Source of the DNA: Rhodospirillaceae bacterium
GTDB taxonomy: Bacteria; Pseudomonadota; Alphaproteobacteria; UBA8366; GCA-2717185
DNA length: 7,091 nt
NCBI GenBank assembly: GCA_028817685.1
Contig: JAPPPC010000853.1
Span: 1-7,091 of the forward strand
Reading direction: 5' to 3'
This document shows, piece after piece, positions 4,547 through 7,091 of the stretch. The position numbers and the translations under genes were made by a program. Below the pieces are notes generated by a model. The model worked only from the letters and a program-made list of their open reading frames with translations. It did no database searches and was not told where the DNA came from. How positions within the stretch are numbered: the first letter of the stretch is position 1; each line of letters begins with the position of its first letter.

Positions 4547-4867
4547 ATGGCGGGTCAAGTCCGGGTTTCGCATATTCTTCTGATGTATCAAGGGTCCGAA
4601 CGGTCGACTGCGACGCGGTCGAAGGAAGAGGCCTTGTCGGAAATCGGCGACATCAAGGAGAAAATCGCCAACGGTGAGGATTTTGCGGCGCTTGCGGCGG
4701 CGCATTCCGATTGCCCCTCCGGCAGGGATGGCGGGGATCTCGGGTTTTTCTCACCGGGCGCGATGGTGCCGGAGTTTGATGAAGTGGCCTTCCAGCTTGA
4801 GGTGGGTGCGGACAGCGACGTGGTAACGACGGCATTCGGTTACCACCTGCTCCGGCGTACGGGCTAA
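4547..4867 (+). CDS. Single-domain parvulin peptidyl-prolyl isomerase, Pin1-like
   Basis: This 106-residue protein consists of one PpiC/parvulin domain. It has no signal peptide, membrane segment or WW domain, so it should act in the cytoplasm, catalysing cis-trans isomerisation of prolyl bonds. Active-site residues align well with human Pin1: His9 in VSHILL, Cys56 in SDCPSG, Met73 and Phe77 in GAMVPEF, and His100 in FGYHLL, corresponding to Pin1 His59, Cys113, Met130, Phe134 and His157. Between the first strand and helix lies an insertion, QGSERSTATRSKEEAL (15-30), which parallels the Pin1 phosphate-binding loop and its TRTKEEAL helix start. It is shorter and carries only scattered Arg residues (19, 24). 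Start choice is firm: GGGAGGG (4536-4542) precedes ATG by 4 nt. It may be co-transcribed with the zinc-ribbon gene 87 bp downstream. Confidence 0.92.
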   Translation: MAGQVRVSHILLMYQGSERSTATRSKEEALSEIGDIKEKIANGEDFAALAAAHSDCPSGRDGGDLGFFSPGAMVPEFDEVAFQLEVGADSDVVTTAFGYHLLRRTG

Positions 4868-4914
4868 CGGGGCATCACTCGAAACACGGACTTAACTTAG
4901 GGAGTTGATGGGAA

Positions 4915-4942
4915 GGAACCTGTCGTAACGGCAGGAAGTTCC
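4915..4942 (+). promoter_or_regulatory. Hairpin in the leader of the zinc-ribbon microprotein gene
   Basis: GGAAC (4915-4919) pairs with GTTCC (4938-4942). CTGTCG (4920-4925) pairs with CGGCAG (4929-4934), including one G-U pair, around loop TAA. Three bases GAA (4935-4937) bulge on the 3' side. The 11-bp stem ends two bases before the ribosome binding site AGAGGAA (4944-4950) of the following gene. A structured leader so close to the ribosome binding site may control translation or mRNA stability. It lacks a T-run, so it is not an intrinsic terminator for the parvulin gene. Confidence 0.5.
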
Positions 4943-4954
4943 CAGAGGAAAAAT

Positions 4955-5119
4955 ATGAGCGATATAGCACTACCGACTAAAGACGAAGAGCGCCACATCC
5001 ACACTCAGACACAGAAGATTCGCAAGTGCCTGCTGTGCAGCACCGACTTCGAAAGCGAGTGGGCCGGCGAGCGGGTTTGCAAAAAGTGCAAGGCAACGGC
5101 CGCATGGCGGCAGGGCTAA
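4955..5119 (+). CDS. 54-residue zinc-ribbon microprotein
   Basis: This small open frame encodes MSDIALPTKDEERHIHTQTQ followed by a compact metal-binding half. Cys25 and Cys28 (CLLC) and Cys42 and Cys45 (CKKC) are separated by 13 residues, a CxxC...CxxC layout that should bind one Zn(II) as a zinc ribbon. The segment between (STDFESEWAGERV) and the basic tail KATAAWRQG resemble small zinc-finger proteins I associate with alphaproteobacteria, but I cannot name a function. RNA or DNA binding, or a regulatory role on a larger complex, is plausible. Reality as a gene is supported by the ribosome binding site AGAGGAA (4944-4950), the paired cysteine motifs, the leader hairpin, and an intrinsic terminator 36 bp after the stop. 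Confidence 0.8.
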   Translation: MSDIALPTKDEERHIHTQTQKIRKCLLCSTDFESEWAGERVCKKCKATAAWRQG

Positions 5120-5153
5120 GCGCCGCATCCTTTCACAACCCGTATAGAGTAAC

Positions 5154-5185
5154 GCTTCGGAGCCATTTGGCTCCGAAGTGCTTTT
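5154..5185 (+). terminator. Intrinsic terminator after the zinc-ribbon gene
   Basis: CTTCGGAGCC (5155-5164) and GGCTCCGAAG (5169-5178) form a perfect 10-bp stem around loop ATTT. A G-U pair can be added at the base, and TGC then TTTT (5182-5185) follows. Stem strength and the T-run on the plus strand mark it as a rho-independent terminator for the parvulin/zinc-ribbon transcript. The minus strand lacks a matching T-run, so it is probably one-directional, although the converging amidase transcript also passes through it. Confidence 0.8.
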
Positions 5186-5213
5186 GGGGTCCTGAATTCA
5201 GACCTGACCCGAT

Positions 5214-6836
5214 CTAACCTTTGCCGAAGCTGAATGTGTTGCCGGGCTCTTCACCATAATCCCGGTCGCGTCGCAGGCGGCCGACCATGTCGTAGACATG
5301 CGGCGCCGCGGCAAGAACTTGTGCGAAATCGCCGTCGGACAATGTTAGACCCGCTTGTGTGACCGCCGCCGATACTTTGTCGCGATAGGACTCGTCGAGA
5401 GGCGGCGGCGGCGGTGGCGTTTCCTCCAGCGGGTCGGCGCTCGCCGGAACGTCGGGGCGCTTGTCCCGCCAGGGCGTTGCCGCTTCATAGGCATGCGCCG
5501 CGCGGAACACCGTCGTCTCGTCGAACGGCCGCCCGATAATCTGCATGGAAAGCGGCAGACCGTCTTCGGTGAAACCGATGCATTGCGCCAACGCCGGGCC
5601 GCCGGTCACATTGAACGGGGTTGCGATCGACGGTTTCTGATAGAACGAGACGGTTTGATGGGTGCCGAGCCGGCCGGCCGGCGCGACCCCCGCCGTGACC
5701 AGCAGATCGTATTTTTCATAGAGCGGGGCCATTTCCTCCAGCATGGTGCGGCGCTCGCGCTGGGCTGAAACGTAATCGGCACCGTTCATCAGGCAGGCCG
5801 GCAATACCCGTCCGCGGAAATCTGCGCCGAAGTCCTGTGGCCGCACGCGTAGTTGATCCGCGTGAATGGCGAAGAGTTCGGATTCGGCGATCGTCACTTT
5901 GACGTCGTAGTAATCCTGCATGGGGCGCATGCGCGCACCTTCGGTCGTGGCGCCGAGCCCGCGCAGTACCTCCAGTGCCGAATCCATCGCATCGCGCACC
6001 GCGTCGCTGGCGTTCTGTTCTTCTTCCCAGAAATGGCGGATCACGCCGATACGCAGTCCCCGGATGTCACCGGTCAGGGCGGCGCGGTAGTCCGGAATCT
6101 CAACATCGGCGCTCGCCGGGTCGGCCGGGTCGTGCCCCGCCAGCGCCTGCAGCATGATGGCGCAGTCTTCGACCGTCCATGTCATCGGACCGCAATGGTC
6201 GAAGGTGTATGAATTGGCAATCACGCCGGCGCGGCTGACAAGCCCATAGGTGGGCTTGATACCGACGATACCGCACAGGCAGGAAGGATTGCGGATAGAA
6301 CCGCCCGTATCCGATCCCATCGCGCCCTTGACCAAACCGGCAGCAACGGCGGCTCCGGAGCCGCTGGAAGAACCGCCCGTCGCGTGGTCCGGGTTCCAGG
6401 GGTTACGGGCGAGGGGCCAGGGCAGGTCGAAGGACGGGCCGCCATGGGCGAATTCATGAGTCGCCAGTTTTCCGAGCAGGATCGCGCCCGCTTCATAGAG
6501 CTTCGCCGTCGTTGTCGCGTCCTTGTCGGGCAAATTGTCGATCAATATCCGGGAATGCGCCGACGTGAGAATGCCCGCCGTGTTGTAGATATCCTTCAAC
6601 CCGAAGGGGATGCCGTGCATCGGGCCGCGATACTTTCCAGCGGCAATCTCCGCCTCCGCTTGTCGCGCCTGCTCCAGCGCCACATCCGCGGTCAGAGTGA
6701 TGAACGCATCAAGGCTGGCGCCGACCGATTCAACGCGCTGCAGGCAGGCCTCAACAACGGTGACGGGGGACAGTTCGCCCTTTTCGATCAGCGCGGCCGT
6801 ATCCGCAATGGAGAGGTTCCAAATGTCTTCGCTCAT
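5214..6836 (-). CDS. Amidase-signature hydrolase with GatC-like C-terminal extension
   Basis: This 540-residue enzyme of the amidase-signature family hydrolyses a C-N amide bond by a Ser-cisSer-Lys mechanism. The triad is visible: Lys81 in FGLKD, Ser156 opening the GGSSSGSG loop (154-161) and Ser180 in SDTGGSIRNPS (175-185). The spacings equal those of known members. The catalytic domain runs to about residue 460. Unusually, it continues through a six-proline linker (474-479) into a tail (about 487-536) reading LTLSDGDF...VYDMVGRLRRD...EEP, which resembles GatC, the small partner that stabilises GatA. A true GatA is unlikely, since no GatB or separate GatC is adjacent and the insert at 303-360 differs. 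The substrate is unknown. Start at ATG 6836 is supported by AGGAG (6850-6846) with about 9-nt spacing. It stands alone, converging on the zinc-ribbon terminator. Confidence 0.88.
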   Translation of the reverse strand: MSEDIWNLSIADTAALIEKGELSPVTVVEACLQRVESVGASLDAFITLTADVALEQARQAEAEIAAGKYRGPMHGIPFGLKDIYNTAGILTSAHSRILIDNLPDKDATTTAKLYEAGAILLGKLATHEFAHGGPSFDLPWPLARNPWNPDHATGGSSSGSGAAVAAGLVKGAMGSDTGGSIRNPSCLCGIVGIKPTYGLVSRAGVIANSYTFDHCGPMTWTVEDCAIMLQALAGHDPADPASADVEIPDYRAALTGDIRGLRIGVIRHFWEEEQNASDAVRDAMDSALEVLRGLGATTEGARMRPMQDYYDVKVTIAESELFAIHADQLRVRPQDFGADFRGRVLPACLMNGADYVSAQRERRTMLEEMAPLYEKYDLLVTAGVAPAGRLGTHQTVSFYQKPSIATPFNVTGGPALAQCIGFTEDGLPLSMQIIGRPFDETTVFRAAHAYEAATPWRDKRPDVPASADPLEETPPPPPPLDESYRDKVSAAVTQAGLTLSDGDFAQVLAAAPHVYDMVGRLRRDRDYGEEPGNTFSFGKG

Positions 6837-7091
6837 GATCGATCGCTCCTGTCGGATTCAGTTCCGGTAACTTTAGCCTCGTGCGACCGTTAACGGGATA
6901 GGAGCCGAGAAAAAAACGAGCGTATAATTGTCTTGTAACTTCACAAAAGCTTAAGCAAAGAAGGTTAACAGGGACGAAGTCGATAACTCGGAGAACCGGT
7001 ATGGCGCTGCGGACTGACGTGCTCAAGGATGAAGTCTGAGGTGCTCCCCGGAAACCGGACAGTGACTTAAGCTACGAATCGGGTTCCTGCT
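6837..7091. other. Amidase upstream region and right edge, no supported gene
   Basis: The first bases carry the amidase ribosome binding site on the minus strand (6846-6850). Beyond them, 6901-6965 is A/T-rich with a plus-strand TATAAT (6923-6928) whose reverse reading TATACG (6926-6921) could be the amidase -10, but no good -35 accompanies either. GCTTAAGC (6949-6956) is an 8-bp palindrome. A 12-codon frame (7001-7039) with a weak GGAG upstream is too short to call a gene. The end of the window may be the leader of a rightward gene outside it. Confidence 0.5.

Noticed and set aside
5214..6836. Calling the amidase GatA of the tRNA-dependent amidotransferase
   Set aside because: There is no gatB or gatC neighbour, and the protein has an atypical polyproline linker and tail. 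The amidase signature alone does not distinguish GatA.
7001..7039. A 12-codon leader-peptide frame near the right edge
   Set aside because: It is too short, with a weak ribosome binding site, no run of a regulatory amino acid and no attenuator visible after it.
1..7091. CRISPR array, rRNA, complete insertion sequence or toxin-antitoxin pair
   Set aside because: I found no regularly spaced long repeats, no rRNA signatures, no transposase motifs with terminal repeats and no paired small overlapping genes in the window.

Overview
The window looks like chromosomal DNA of an alphaproteobacterium, most plausibly from the Rhodospirillales side of the class. The evidence is GC-rich coding sequence with strong third-position G/C bias, a MetA of the alphaproteobacterial acetyl-CoA type, and a small CxxC/CxxC protein of a style I associate with that class. 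The genus cannot be fixed from the sequence alone. No single multi-gene defence, biosynthetic or mobile system is visible. Most genes are housekeeping or accessory singletons on alternating strands.

Positions 1-283 look like the end of an integrated element. Position 283 is the CCA end of a tRNA-Gly(GCC) whose 5' half is absent. The surviving half is preceded by unrelated sequence holding three 11-bp tandem repeats, a short palindrome and a spaced 10-bp direct repeat. A ribosome binding site for a leftward gene sits at the very edge. This is what one expects of an att site of a tyrosine-recombinase element that used the anticodon loop as its crossover site. The element body and the intact tRNA would lie to the left, outside the window.

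Positions 284-2233 hold metA (homoserine O-acetyltransferase type) and an RhtB/LysE-type exporter, both rightward. The expected metA start (ATG at 413, with a good ribosome binding site) is out of frame by one base with an otherwise perfect gene. Between metA and the exporter lie two large imperfect hairpins of one repeat family and a separate perfect 20-bp palindrome.

Positions 2250-4218 hold a leftward short-chain dehydrogenase-like protein that has lost the YxxxK catalytic pair, a rightward cupin of the cysteine-dioxygenase-like superfamily, and a leftward Hsp20 small heat-shock protein. A 328-bp spacer, markedly AT-rich over most of its length, separates Hsp20 from the next rightward genes. 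These are a cytoplasmic Pin1-like parvulin prolyl isomerase (4547-4867) and a 54-residue zinc-ribbon microprotein (4955-5119) with a hairpin in its leader and a good intrinsic terminator after it. Hsp20 and the parvulin are both protein-folding factors transcribed away from the shared spacer, which may make this a small stress/folding locus; that is inference.

Positions 5214-6836 hold a leftward amidase-signature enzyme with an unusual tail: a six-proline linker followed by a segment resembling GatC. The last 255 bases hold no gene I can support.
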